IMG/VR virus record: IMGVR_UViG_3300021379_002051
Span: 1 to 58,233 of that record
From: a virus
Length of the DNA: 58,233 nucleotides
Direction: 5' to 3' (one strand)
Positions 8,405-21,200 of this stretch are shown one piece after another; the first letter of the stretch is position 1, and every line of letters begins with the position of its first letter. The position numbers and the translations under genes are program-made. Under the pieces are notes generated by a model, which worked only from the letters and a program-made list of their open reading frames with translations, did not search any database and was not told the origin of the DNA.

Positions 8405-11400
8405 TTAAAAGAAACCAGGACCTATTATCGAATCAAATGCAGGATTATTAATATCAATAACATCAGGTTCAGCTCCGGGCTCAAAAATATTTGGAGGGTC
8501 AGATCCTTCGCAAGAACAACCGCCGCCAACCATAGCTTGACAATTTAAGTTAGCACATGGACATATGCAATATATGCTACCTGCTGCAACCTCTCCAACC
8601 TTAACAGCGTTGATAAGTCTAGGATCATCCAGTGGTACTCCAGACGTTCTTAAAAATTCGCTACAATGGTTGGGGCACAGCCTATCACCAACAACATCTG
8701 CTGGAGGAATCCAATCTGTGCTCAAATCAGGTATTTCTTGACTTACACCATTTATAACAGTAGATTCCGATGTGGTTGTGGCGGAAGACACAGTGCTACC
8801 TATACCACCAACAGTATCGGTACCGCCAGCAAAAGCACCATTGCAATTGATATACTTAGAAGCTGATTTGATGCTGCCATCACCAACAATAATATGATCG
8901 GCATACAGCCAACCTTTTACGCTTAGATTTGCATACGTATTACATATTAACCCTTGGTCATCAATACCGCTGCCAACCAAATGAGGGGTTTCTGTTTTAA
9001 TAGATACAGCAGAGACGTCTTGACTACTATAATTATCTAGATTTTCAAAATAAGCAGCTTTATGCCACTGATTCAAATTCGGTAAATAGTATTTTTGATC
9101 AGGGTTTTTTGTCACAATAAAAGAATCGGTGCCAATTTCAAAGATATTATAGGCTCCATCATCTAGTACCACATCTATATCTGAAGGTGATTGAGGAGCA
9201 CCATTATGTAGCCAATTAATAAATCTTAATGAGCTAATATAATCAATATAAACTACAGGCTTATTCTCCATACCTGTTTTTATAGAATATTCCCATGGAG
9301 ACCCAGAGCTTGATCTATATCTTGTAATGCCACCTACTACATCAGAACCCATTCTGGAATCATAAAGACCTCTATCATTATATTGTGCTACTATATTGAG
9401 GAATTTAACATACTGATCGTTAATAACCGTAAAAATTGCAATTCTATATTTATTTCTGACCATACCAAGATTCATTACTTCAGAAGCAATGTATCTTTGA
9501 TTGTCAGGTAAATACTCATATATTGTTGCTTGGTCAGATAGATTATTTTCATATCCTACTGTAGCAAAATTCATATTGAGACCAGTAGCGTTTTCAATAT
9601 AATCCAAAGAGGCTTCAAACTCTAAGCCTGGTATACTAGCAACTCTCAGACCAACATCATCATGTCCAGAAATAGCAGATAAACTCTGTATACTCCTAAG
9701 ACCACTAGACAGAATACTTGCTCCGTTAAAATCCACACCGCTAGCACTTGTTTTATATGAACCACCAGCAGAATACATGAATGAGGGTCTAGATGTTACC
9801 GCTAAATCATCTATCCATTCGTAAACATTACCATTCTGATCATATGTTCCAAAAAATGAAGGTCTACCATTAGTACCTACATCAGATATCAAACCGTTAT
9901 ATAACACATCACCAGGATCATTAAGCCTATTATAATTAGCAGAATTATTATGATTACTAATACCCTCTCCACTACTATTAATGGTAATAGGAAAAGGTTC
10001 ATATGCTTGAGCCACTCTGTCTTTTGGACAAGGCTCACACTTGGGCAAGCTCATAGCAAAATTATGATAAAATCCAGAAGGTGTATTAATTTTTCCAACA
10101 TTTGCTTTAACATACAAAGCGGGTTCTGCATCTGTGCCATATACCTTAAAATCAATATCCTTCTGAGCAGTATTAAATGTTGTAGCCAGATTGGGTCTAG
10201 AACTAAGTATATTCTGTGTTGAGTCGCTTACCGTTCCAGGAGCAACACTTTTACCCATTACAAAATAACCACCTTTAGTAATATTTACAACTTCAACATC
10301 TGTTAGTTGCGTCCGTCCTAAAGATTGTCCAACAGTAAACTCGCTAATCACACCATCTGCTACAAAAACCGCTCCTATAGTACGATAAGTTCTTACTCCA
10401 TTAATCAATAGTTCTACTTGATCTCCAACAGAATATTCACTGAAAGGAACAACTGTTTGAAAAATAATACTTCTATTGTAAACAGTAGCTAATCTTGTAG
10501 TATATTTAAACCAATTAACATCATTGTCTGTTCTAAAAAATTCATCAACATCATAAATACCCGTAATATATCCGCCAGTAGCAGTAGAAAGAATTTTATT
10601 AGCGCTTACAGGTAATTTAGGAGAAGTCGCTGCTATAATCTGATTATCAGAACCGATAGAAAGAACACTATCTGTAGATATATTAGGTATGATAATATTA
10701 TTTGACGATAATTCTGTTGCAGAAACAGTCGGTAAAGTTAGCGTACTAGCACTACTATTGCCAACACTAATATTGTCTGCATCAATATTTACGGCAGATG
10801 ATATGATCGTAGTATCGCCATCGGGATTACTAATTTTAATGTCAGATGCAGACTCTAGACTAATACCAGTGTTACTAATTTTTATAGCTTCGTTATTATA
10901 TATAGCATTAATACCAGAAGTGTTATCTAAAGAAATGTGATTGCTGGAAATACCAAGCCTGGAATAGTCGGAAGAAGATCTAAAAGTTCTGACGTAAGAC
11001 CCGGCATCGGAAGTGTATACATCAAATCTGCCTTTTCTATTAGCGTCGTCAGACAGTTCGGCCACACCCTTTAATCTAACATAATCAATATCATTAGATA
11101 TATTATCAGAAGAATTAGAAGCCATATAAATTTCTGCAATAACATCGCCATCAGAAATAGTTGTACCTGTTGGTTTATGGAAAAGTGTAATGTTTGCGGG
11201 GTGGCAAACGGATCTATTATCTAATCGTATACCTTCTGAGCAGCTCATATTGACAAGATGCATCAGAGTCTGTGGGCTAGTACCAGAAGGTATGTTAAGA
11301 CCTAACCTTCCATCATAATCAAAATATAAATTTCTGGTTCCGCTACCATTTACAATAAAACTGCTATTTTGTTTATCTTGGTTTATAACAGTATCATAAT

Positions 11401-12199
11401 TACCAGATGTTGGAAAAACAGAAAAGGCCTGTTCCTCATTGCTAGATCCTAATAAGAGTTTATTATCTGTTGTATCCCAATATAACATAGAGGCGCCAAA
11501 AGAACCACCACCAGCATTATATTGAATACTACCGGTATCTCCGATAGAATCAGACAATGCTGAAAAATCTTGTGTAAATATTTCTTTGCTCGGAATACCT
11601 GCTGTCTGTGTATTGTTATAGTTTAATATTTTCCAAGAATTTTCAAAAGCAATAGCTCTACAACCATCGTTAACTTGTAAAATTTTAACTAAAGACTTAT
11701 CAAAGTTTTTCAAGTACACCTTATGGTGGCCAGTCATATGCTGAAATTCTATCAGAAGATTTTCGCTGTCTGAGATTGGTGGTAAAATAATATCAATATC
11801 AGAAGATGAAGAATCTAAAACATAAATTGCCGATATAGCATCAGCCTTAAATGAGGCATTTTTCAGTATTATATTTTTTAAGCCAGTATCAAAATTATAA
11901 GAATTGGCATAAATATACAGCTCATTTTCTACACCAAAAAATTGACCAGATGTTTTTTTATCTATAACCTTATGTTTTTTAACAATTATTTGTCTATTTG
12001 GCAAACTTTCTACAAAACCTATACCAATTTCCCAATGAATACCATTTCTGACCAAATATGGTATATAAACCCCGAAATGTTCTGAACTCAGAGTATTGTA
12101 ATCCGCCAGTTCGCCAGTGACTAGAAAATGGTCTTTTTTATCGCTAACCTGACAACCTATATTATCAAACACATATATTGGGGATTTGAGCATTTTCAT
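8405..12199 (-). CDS. Large tail fibre / receptor-binding protein with FGE-like halves
   Basis: 1264 residues. The N-terminus has HWEIGIGFVES, a variant of the WEVGVGT motif common at the start of phage tail fibres. Residues about 200-650 are a fibre-like stalk. At about 745-850 is a segment like the C-terminal half of formylglycine-generating-enzyme (FGE-sulfatase/SUMF1) domains: ANYN..., YDQNGNVYEW near 785, GGSY, then GLRVAS. After it, at about 905-1045, is a segment like the N-terminal half: YRIAIFTVINDQYVKFLN, MG..GITR, FINWLHNG, LPNLNQWHKAAYF. The halves are thus in reversed order. The C-terminus is Cys-rich. FGE/C-type-lectin folds serve as binding domains in phage tails. AAGGAA precedes the ATG at 12199. 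Confidence 0.8.
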   Translation of the reverse strand: MKMLKSPIYVFDNIGCQVSDKKDHFLVTGELADYNTLSSEHFGVYIPYLVRNGIHWEIGIGFVESLPNRQIIVKKHKVIDKKTSGQFFGVENELYIYANSYNFDTGLKNIILKNASFKADAISAIYVLDSSSSDIDIILPPISDSENLLIEFQHMTGHHKVYLKNFDKSLVKILQVNDGCRAIAFENSWKILNYNNTQTAGIPSKEIFTQDFSALSDSIGDTGSIQYNAGGGSFGASMLYWDTTDNKLLLGSSNEEQAFSVFPTSGNYDTVINQDKQNSSFIVNGSGTRNLYFDYDGRLGLNIPSGTSPQTLMHLVNMSCSEGIRLDNRSVCHPANITLFHKPTGTTISDGDVIAEIYMASNSSDNISNDIDYVRLKGVAELSDDANRKGRFDVYTSDAGSYVRTFRSSSDYSRLGISSNHISLDNTSGINAIYNNEAIKISNTGISLESASDIKISNPDGDTTIISSAVNIDADNISVGNSSASTLTLPTVSATELSSNNIIIPNISTDSVLSIGSDNQIIAATSPKLPVSANKILSTATGGYITGIYDVDEFFRTDNDVNWFKYTTRLATVYNRSIIFQTVVPFSEYSVGDQVELLINGVRTYRTIGAVFVADGVISEFTVGQSLGRTQLTDVEVVNITKGGYFVMGKSVAPGTVSDSTQNILSSRPNLATTFNTAQKDIDFKVYGTDAEPALYVKANVGKINTPSGFYHNFAMSLPKCEPCPKDRVAQAYEPFPITINSSGEGISNHNNSANYNRLNDPGDVLYNGLISDVGTNGRPSFFGTYDQNGNVYEWIDDLAVTSRPSFMYSAGGSYKTSASGVDFNGASILSSGLRSIQSLSAISGHDDVGLRVASIPGLEFEASLDYIENATGLNMNFATVGYENNLSDQATIYEYLPDNQRYIASEVMNLGMVRNKYRIAIFTVINDQYVKFLNIVAQYNDRGLYDSRMGSDVVGGITRYRSSSGSPWEYSIKTGMENKPVVYIDYISSLRFINWLHNGAPQSPSDIDVVLDDGAYNIFEIGTDSFIVTKNPDQKYYLPNLNQWHKAAYFENLDNYSSQDVSAVSIKTETPHLVGSGIDDQGLICNTYANLSVKGWLYADHIIVGDGSIKSASKYINCNGAFAGGTDTVGGIGSTVSSATTTSESTVINGVSQEIPDLSTDWIPPADVVGDRLCPNHCSEFLRTSGVPLDDPRLINAVKVGEVAAGSIYCICPCANLNCQAMVGGGCSCEGSDPPNIFEPGAEPDVIDINNPAFDSIIGPGFF

Positions 12200-12227
12200 T
12201 CCTTGTTTTATCTAGATAACACAATAT

Positions 12228-12235
12228 TATACACC
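12228..12235 (-). promoter_or_regulatory. Putative phage late promoter, GGTGTATAAT
   Basis: GGTGTATAAT on the minus strand in the 49-bp gap between the tape measure and the large tail fibre gene, 28 nt before the fibre ATG. It is the closest of the set to an extended -10 sequence. Confidence 0.55.
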
Positions 12236-12248
12236 TAGTTGAGCTTAT

Positions 12249-15200
12249 TTATTTGAACTGCTGAGGAATAACTATGGAACCTTCATTAGCCACCCCAAGA
12301 TCACCAAAGGCTTTTCTAATAGCGTTATTTACTATACTTTCAGCTGCTTCTGTTAAATTATTAGCCCCTGTTAAGTTAACCTGTACATTACCAGTAAATT
12401 GTATTTGTTCCGGTAGATTTATACTTGCTAAATTAGATACGATATTATTTACACTTCTGGTAAAAGAACTAATAGCATTAACAAAAGATTCAGAATTTTC
12501 TAATATATTAACACCACTCAAGACGCCAGATAATGTTTTGGCTCCTTCAGTTATTGCGGAAGAAATGGCTGTTTTGGCGTCGTTTATAGATTTTTGTTCT
12601 ATTTTTAGTGGAACAGGTTTCATAACCGCATTGCCGCCAGATACCATGCCAGCATCTTGATAATATTTAGGCTGAACTATGCCTCCTGTTGCAAATCTCT
12701 GGATAGCCTGACTAGATGATAGCCCACTACTTCCAGCGTTATTAATAGCCTTTAGCAAGGGTAGGTGCTTTTGTGTGGACTGTCTATTTATAACAAATTC
12801 ACCAGGAGTGAGCATTGCTGGGACAGTATCTGTGCCTTGAGGTTGGAAATTAACTAACGTTCCGTTAGAAGCATAAATTAATCCACCTCTTGCTTTGGTT
12901 TGTACTTCTTGCTCTTTTTGCCTTTGGGCTCTAGCTGCTTTGATTTGCTGTAATTTTTCATTGTCTGGTATAAGTCCTAGAACTCCGTTAGTAAGAAGTA
13001 ATAAATATTGATTCGCTGTTTTAAGAGCCGCATCTTCAGCAGCTGGCGACTGCGCAGCATTAGTTTCGTCTAAAAGAAAATTGTCTTGCTTAGCTAGGTA
13101 GGATCCAACATTTTTAACAGCTTCTGCAGCATTCATAAATCTAGCCTGCATTAAAGTATTAACTAAATTATCTGTAAAAGCCTGCCTTACCCCAGACGGT
13201 AAAACATTGTACGGATTCAATACTAATTTACCTACACTCTTCAAATCTTTGGGAGCTTGAGCCTCGCTAGCTTGAGAGCTGGTAAAACTACCAGTAGCTG
13301 CGTCTACTTCTGCTAATTCTACCTTGCCACTCTTGAATATATCAGCTATGGACTGTCCGTTTATTTTATAGTTTTGATCAACTGGTTGATTTAATGCTGT
13401 GGCATCTCCACCCAAAGACAAAGCACCTTGTTGTGTGAGGAATTGACCATATTTTTGTATAGCCATAGTCATCGAAGCTGCATCTTTCAAGACGGGTGGC
13501 GTTTCACCATCGCTCATAGTAGCTGGGAGACCCAGTTTGCTCAAGACCTCTTGTTTTTTATTTTGAGATATCAAGCTGAATATTTCACCCAAAGCTTTTA
13601 ACTGTCCAAATATAATTGCAGGCATATCTGTAGCACTTCTAGCCCTAGACCCAATATAATCAGCACCTTGGGATACATATTCAGCAAATGCTCCTAGTCC
13701 ATCAATACTACCTATGTTTGGCAAGCGGCCGCCCATAGCTACAATATTTCTAGCATATGGTATAACAACACCCCTAACAATATCTTGAATAACACCAAGA
13801 TCTAACCAATCTTGACCTTTTGTTTTAGGATCTATCGTGGCTGATTTTCCGGTAATAGCTTCTCCACCAACTTGACTTAGATATCTTTCTTTGAGTTTAA
13901 TTAAGCTATCTTGTAATAAAGTGTTTCCTTCTAGTGGTATTTTTTCCTTCGCATTTTTAGCTATAACTGGATCCAGGTTAATTGCTGCAATATCTGGGTT
14001 TATGCCTTTTAATTCCATTAGACCTGTGATACCAGGTTCATTCGCAAATATATTGTTTTCTTTATCATAGGCTGCAGCAAGAGCGTCGTAATAGCTTCTA
14101 AATTTCTCTTGTGCCGCAGCGAGATCTTTAAAATAAAGGGTTTTTCCGGCGAGGGCGGTACCGTCAAAAGGATTCAGGGTTGTATCATAGTTCATTCCAT
14201 CAGAGATCATAACTCCTTTTAATGAATCTCCAACTCCGCTGTATTTATTGGCCTGGGTATAAGAAGGCATCTCAAACTCTTGGGCGTTAAATGCTCCAGT
14301 GATATTTTTTGATCCTAGACCAGGACCTATATCTGCAAAAACACTAGTCAAATCGAAAGACTGTAATTGTTTTTCTCCTATCTTAAAACCTGCAGGTAAT
14401 TCTGCAGCTGTCTCTTTTTGTGTTCTGTCTTCTCCAGCAAAATATTTGCTCACAAAATTTGCTGCTAGTTTAGCTCCTGACCATAGATAACTAGTACCTC
14501 CAACACGGGCACCGTCACCATAGGCGCCAATAGCATCAGCATCTCTTTTTTGTTGAGCATCAAATTTACCTATTGTCTCGTTCCATTTATCACGAATACC
14601 CTCAATAAATAATGCAAGGCTGTCTCCTTTTGTTTTGCTTTTCCACTCTTTATTTAGATTATCAGTCCCGATAGTTGTATAAACACTACCTAAAGAACCA
14701 CTCTCTAAATTCTTTAGCCGATTACCAAGATTAGTATTGGCTGCTTTAGACGTGCTAATACTGTCAAAAAAACCAGGATCTCCAGCATAACTATCTAATG
14801 TAGATTTTATACTCTCTACATCATTTTGAGCAGTGAGTATCTGCTGCGTTAATTTCGCCGGATCTTGATATCCCGTTGTATCGGGACTGGTAATAGTTTG
14901 GGGACCAATCCCAACATGTCCAGGAATTCTAACTTTATTTCCAAAAAAGGTAGAATCTCCAGAATTAACTTCTCCAAAAGTATTGACTTTTGTAGTGCCG
15001 TTGGTTGGTGTTGGCTGATTGCCTTGTAGTTGAGGTAATACGACTAACCCATCATATTGATCTCTATCATTTAGTCTACCAAACGGACCATACCCTCCAG
15101 ATTTGGTATAAAAAGGAATCTTACCATTTCCTGGCTGTAAAAATTTTACATTATTAGCAGGTACCAAATCATTGGTTTTTTTAACAAACTGTAAAGAATT

Positions 15201-18200
15201 TAATTTCTTAGAAATCGCCTGGTATTTATTAATAGCGGCTTCAGCAAGGGATTTCTGACCTTGTATAGAGTAATAAGGCATAGCCAGGTCAGGAGAAGTA
15301 CCAGGATATCCTTCAGGCCCAACCCTTTGTATTTTATCATCATAATACAGATCTGTAGCGCCTGGTGAGATTTGTGGAACAGTACCATCGGTGTTTATAG
15401 GTATACCACCACCAAGATTATCAAATCCTTGTGAGCTAGGTAATGGTTGTTGAGTCTTCCACTTTGGAACTTTATCTCCTCCAGTAAACAATCCAGCCTC
15501 TTGTAAGCTAGCTTGTGTAAAAGGAGGATCACCAATTTTCCAGCCAATAAGAGCCGGCGCAGGACTACCCAACAAATTCATTTGTTCATTTTTTAAAACC
15601 TTCTCAACATCTTCCTGACTACTACTCTTAGAAACCCGTTTCAAGAAATGTGCGGTATAATCAAAATTGCCACCATAAACAGGCACATAATTCCCTTTAG
15701 ATCCAAATATCGCACCTTCACTCAATTCGTCAAATATTTTAGGATTAATATAAGGAATCGGGGATCTACTAACATTCTGCCTATCCTGATCATCCTCATT
15801 CTCTTTAGCCCAATTGGTCTTGTACCCACCAACTGTTCCACCCTCAGCATAATAACTAACGTCCCCACCCTTGCTTTTATTTATAGACTGTAATAAAGGA
15901 AGATGCTTTTGTGTAGAAGCTTTATTGACAACAAACTCTCCGGGTGTAAGCATAGCAGGTACAGTGTCAGTACCTTTAGGTTTAAATATCGTATTAACAT
16001 TTCCTCCATCAGCTTTGTAAATCAAACCTCCGGTGGCTATACCGACAGCAGGAACTGGCGCAGGTTGATCCGCACCAGGATTGTTGATACCTGAGATCAG
16101 ATCCGTAATTTGTTTATCGTCAAAACGCACCACACTATTTTTAATAGCTGCTTCTATACCTTTTTGAGTTTGATTAGCGATATCGTTAGCTAAGTTATTA
16201 TTAATATTGGCCAATTCGACATTTGCTTCTGATTGTTTTTGTATAGCGTCTTGGTATGTCTTTATCGCTTCTGCTTGCACAGGATCAGCTTGAGGATTGC
16301 GCATAGTATCCAATATTTGCTGAAACATTGGTGTTACACCAACTCCGCTCTGTTGCAGCATGCTCTGCAGAACATTGGCTTTTAATGGTTCAGCCTGATC
16401 GCCAAGCAAAGGAGCAATCATATTGAATAATTCCAAGTCCTGGCCTCTTTGCTCGGATGTTGTTCCAAAATTAGCAACACCAGACATATTTCTACTTAGC
16501 CTGAGAGCTGATTGGTTAAGTTCATTAAGTTGTTTAGGAGTACTAGTCACGAGCTTTTCTATGATACCAATACCAGCTCTCTGTTTTTGTTGAGCTTGTT
16601 CTATCTGTCCCAATGCGGCTGATGCTAAATCTGTATTTTCTGCCATATCTTTTAAAGCCATTACATTTTCATTAAGACTGACAGAAGTTTGCTTGATTTG
16701 TTTTTCAAACTCTTGAACGGTCCCCACATCACCAGCAGCTTGAGCAGCAGCTTTACCTGATTCTAAATTGGTTTTTTGATCAGAAAGATTGGTAATATTG
16801 CGTCTAATCTGAGCAGGGTCCGTTGATCCGCCTGTTCGACTGGTAATCTTGCTTTCTATGGCATATCTTTTTTGTGCTAGAGAAGTATTTCTACCTAAAG
16901 CTTGAGATAAAGCATTATAGCCATTAATAACTATCTGTTGAGCATTCAATGCTCTGTTGTTAGAATCTATCTGTAAACCAATCAATTCGTTGGTACTAGC
17001 AGAAAGTTGCTCAAAAGTACTTTGTAAAAATTTTAATCTATTTTCTACAGATTGACTAGCAGTTTTAAACGACTCTAAAGCTTGGCCAACAGCAGGAACC
17101 TTTTCTACGATTTCAGAAAAGTCTATATTATCATCGCCTTCTTTTCTTAAGGTCGCAACCTGTCTACCTATTTCTGCAGACAGTTTCTCTGAAAGACCAG
17201 GAGGTAATCCTATATTTTTCAATTGCTGTTTAACAGCAGAACTAACATCGGCACCCGTTTTTTCTTCTGTGGTACCATCAGCAGAATTAGCCACAGCATT
17301 ATTAACAGCTCCTAATATAGTATCTTCCAGCGTCGCCCCTATTTCTAAAACTTTACTTATAGAATCTGAAGAACTACCGAATCCAGCTGTAGCTTGGCTG
17401 AAAGAACTCTGCCTTTCTTGAGCAGAAAAGGCTCTTGGTGTGGAAATCACATCAAGTAATTGCTGTATCCCTGTAGACGAACCAGAGGTTGCTTGTCCCT
17501 GCATATTAGCTATGTTTTCTTGCATAGCAGAGTCCAACTGTCCTAAAGTGCTTACAGATCTAGCAATAGCCTCGTCCATATTCGCCATAATTCTACTAAA
17601 TGAATAGCTTAATTTCTTGGTAGCGTTGTCTAAATCTTTTAAGGCTAATTCAACATTGACTTGCTTGGCTTTTTCTAATGCTACTCTTTGTGACTCTAAA
17701 GCTATAATATTATCTTTAAGTGCTTTCTTTTGTCCCTCACCCAATCTTGTATCAGACTCTATAAGGACTATTTGCTTTTCTATAGCCTGATTCTGTCTAG
17801 CAAGCGCCTCTGCATTCTGATCAAAAGCAGCAGAATCCATAATGTCGCTTAAAGATTCACCTTCTTTTAATCTTGCAACCAGAACATCTTCGAATTGTTT
17901 GGCCGATTGTGCATATACGTTGGAGCTTTCTTTTGCAATTTTTGGCGCAAGCTCCGACATATATTTTAATTCTTTTGTGGTATCTCCAAGCACTGCAAGA
18001 TATGCCAGTGTGCCCTTTTCTTGTAAAATAATAGATCTGTTTGCTGCTCCTTGTTGTCCTCCTCCAAAATCTCCACCACCTCCCATCACGCCTTCTGTAA
18101 GGGTCTGTAATATGCTAGCTCTTTGAGTCTGTACTCCCATGTTCTTAGCTGCTTCTTGAGCGGCGGCTGCAGATGCTGCTAATGCTTTGTCGAGATTGTC

Positions 18201-21200
18201 AAGTTCATCAGACAATGGGTCTCCGCTTTTTGCTAGTTTCTCTAGGGTGTTTTTTACAGTTTCTGAACCTTCTTCTATTTTATCTTTAGCAGATTCTATT
18301 TTAAATTTTCTAGAAGCTTCTGAGGCATCAACGAAAGCTTTTCCTACAGCTAGAGCAGCTGATACAGCAGTTGTCACACCAGCGCCAAATCTTAATAATC
18401 TACCCTTAGTTCCTTTAACATTTTTTGTAAGATCTCGCAGCTCGCTACCAACAAGAGTTACGACCCCAAGATTAGTAGCAAGGCCATTGGTAAAAGATTG
18501 ATTGGCTGCTTCAGAGGCGGTAGTTGCTTCTCTATTGCCATTAATCGCCGTAGATAATAACGGTAAACCGACAGCAACACTAGTAGCTAAACTAGATAAT
18601 CTATCTAACGAAGATTGGGTTTTTGTTACATCTATATCCGGTGATTGTGCTGGAACCATGGTGGTCCCTCCAGCTCTGCCAGAACGAGTAGCTGATGGCG
18701 AACCACGCATAGCTGCGCTCACAGCGGGACTCCATGCTGTAGCTGCACCGCTGTCAACAGCTTCTCTAGAGGCCGCAGCTCTTTCGGCAGCGGTAGCTCC
18801 ACCTCCAACAGATGCGCCTTCTGGAACAAAGCCCCCAGCAACACCTCTTGCAAAGCTGGCGTTACTAGTTTTTACCTGACTTTGAACAGCAGCTGCAAGA
18901 GCAGCATCAGCGGCTGATGAGTCCGGAGGTTTTGCTCTAGAAAATCTACTTGCTAATCCAGTCAACGCCCCCGTTGCTCCGCTTATAGCTCCAGTAAGAC
19001 TAGTCCAGCTGGATGATAATTTTTGTGTTATAGTTAAGCGTTTCTTTGCAGCTGCAGTTTCTTGCTCTATGCCCTTTATTAGTTTCTTTATGTATTTTTG
19101 TTCCTCTGCGTATCCTAAGCCGCTATCCCTTATACTCTTTATTCGTGCGGCTATCTCTGTGTTAATTCTGGTCTGGGCTGCTGCACCTCTTTTGTGGGCT
19201 GCATGGTTTCTTTGTAATTCAGCAGATAGGTCGCCAGAAAATACAGTTACCTGACGTATAGAAGCATCAGCATTGGCTATATTGTCAGCCTTTAATTGAC
19301 CACTAAATCTTTCTAATGCTCCTATAAAAAATTCAGAAGCCCTTGTGATTTTACCACTAATACCGTCCAAGCCTAATGAACCAACCCTATCGTTTGATTT
19401 TGGCTTGCCTCCCCCTGCCATTTTTTGTACTCTGCCACCACTATGGTATTTATTAAGTTTTTCTAAATTACCATAACCTATAGACCTAGCAGAATTTCTG
19501 TTGATGACATATTCGCCTTCTTGAGCAAGAATGGGTACCTCTCCTCCATAGGCCATGCTTGCCTGCTTTCTCTGTCTATATGACCATCCTTTACCACTTT
19601 TTTCAAAGCCTAGTTTTGAAATCGCACTAGCGCTATTTTTAACTGACAGTCTTTGCGCTAATGCAGAGCCGGAATGTACTCCTGTTTTTAGATCTGCTGG
19701 TATGTCTCTTGTTGGTCCTTCCACCCCTTGTTGCTTCGTAGAGTCTGTTCTTTCATTCATTCTTTGTTGAATGGCAGCTTGCACCTTGGAAAAATCTTCG
19801 ATTGCTAATTGGTTAGAAATTTTCTTTTTAAACTCTGAGGGTTGTGTAGAATTTATACCTTTCTTAGCATCTACATACTTAATCTTTTCATCTATGGCGA
19901 AAAGGCCAGTATCGCCACGCTTCACTAATCTACCCAAACCATTAGTAAAGTCAAATGGTCTTTTATCTTCGCTTGCTGCAGAAGCTATGGGCTCGCCAGC
20001 TAACCCCTGTATCATTTGTTCGAACATAGAACCAACTTGACCGCCAGGAATACTAAAGTCTTCTGCAAATTCTACATTGGACACTGAAACATTAGCACTG
20101 CGTCCCCATGCTTTAGCAGAATTTTCTATCGCTTCTTTAGTATATTTTTGAATAGCGCTATTGAAAGCCTCATTTTGTCCCTCTCCAACACCAGCGACTT
20201 CTGTATTGTATGTTTTAGTTTTTGATCCACCAAGAACAGTCCTTGAAATAATACCTTCTATATCTTTTAATGGTAGTTTACTAGCGGAACCAATCTGAAT
20301 TTTGTTGCCTGTTGGTGCTGCATATAACTTGGCAATGCTACCAGAAGCAAGTGGGGAAACTTGGGGATTGGCAAACGCGACGTCCTTAGCAGAAATTGGT
20401 ACTTTCCCTAATTTATTATCCAAAATCTCTGATATAACCATACCAGCTTTAACTTCTCCACCAATGTCAAACTTTTGTACAAATTGAACATTACCAAACT
20501 TTTTATATAAGTTACTATCAATTTGAGTTGGGGCTTTCATAGTGCCCTTAAGCTGACCTATAGATCTAGTATCAGGCAAGCCAGACGACTCAGCATCAAC
20601 AATTCTTTGTTGTCTTTGACTCATAACCTGTTCTGAAGAAGGCTGTAAAGCAATTACCTGAGCAGCCCCAGACATTAAAGATTGAGCTTCTGTGCTAAAA
20701 TCTCCGGTTTTGGTAGCACCAGCACCACTTAATACAGCAAATCTAGCATATTTCTCTATATCAGCAGCAGAACGTATAAAATTTTTACCAAATTTCCTAG
20801 TAGCAAAAGTTGTTTTTCCAGAACCAGCAGGACCACTTATTACGCTATACGGCTTGCCAGAACTTCTAATAGCGTTAAGAATCTGTTTACTACCAGCACC
20901 AATCATGTCACTATCAAAAACACCAACACCCCCGACCTGCTTGCCTTGTTGTGTTTTTTTTGTCTGACCTCCGTCTGCAAACTTTTGCCTACCGCTAGCA
21001 ATATCACTAATAGTTTTATCGCCTAGAGCGTTGGTAGCATCAGTCCTAATAACATAACTCTTTGCTGGAATTTGAGTATAAAAACTATCGGCTCTACCAG
21101 TTCCAGGAACTTTTGCCAAGCCTCCTTTTGCCATTTTGTCTGCTTTATTCATCCTGTTTAAGGTGCCAACGCCTATTTTCTTAACAACTTCAGGAGAAAC

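Noticed and set aside
8405-12199. Diversity-generating retroelement
   Set aside because: The FGE-like domain is a typical target, but no reverse transcriptase or template repeat is seen in the window.
18187-18879. Two long plus-strand reading frames opposite the tape measure gene
   Set aside because: They are antisense shadows of an Ala/Ser-rich gene; no ribosome site or promoter, and low-complexity composition mirrors the real frame.
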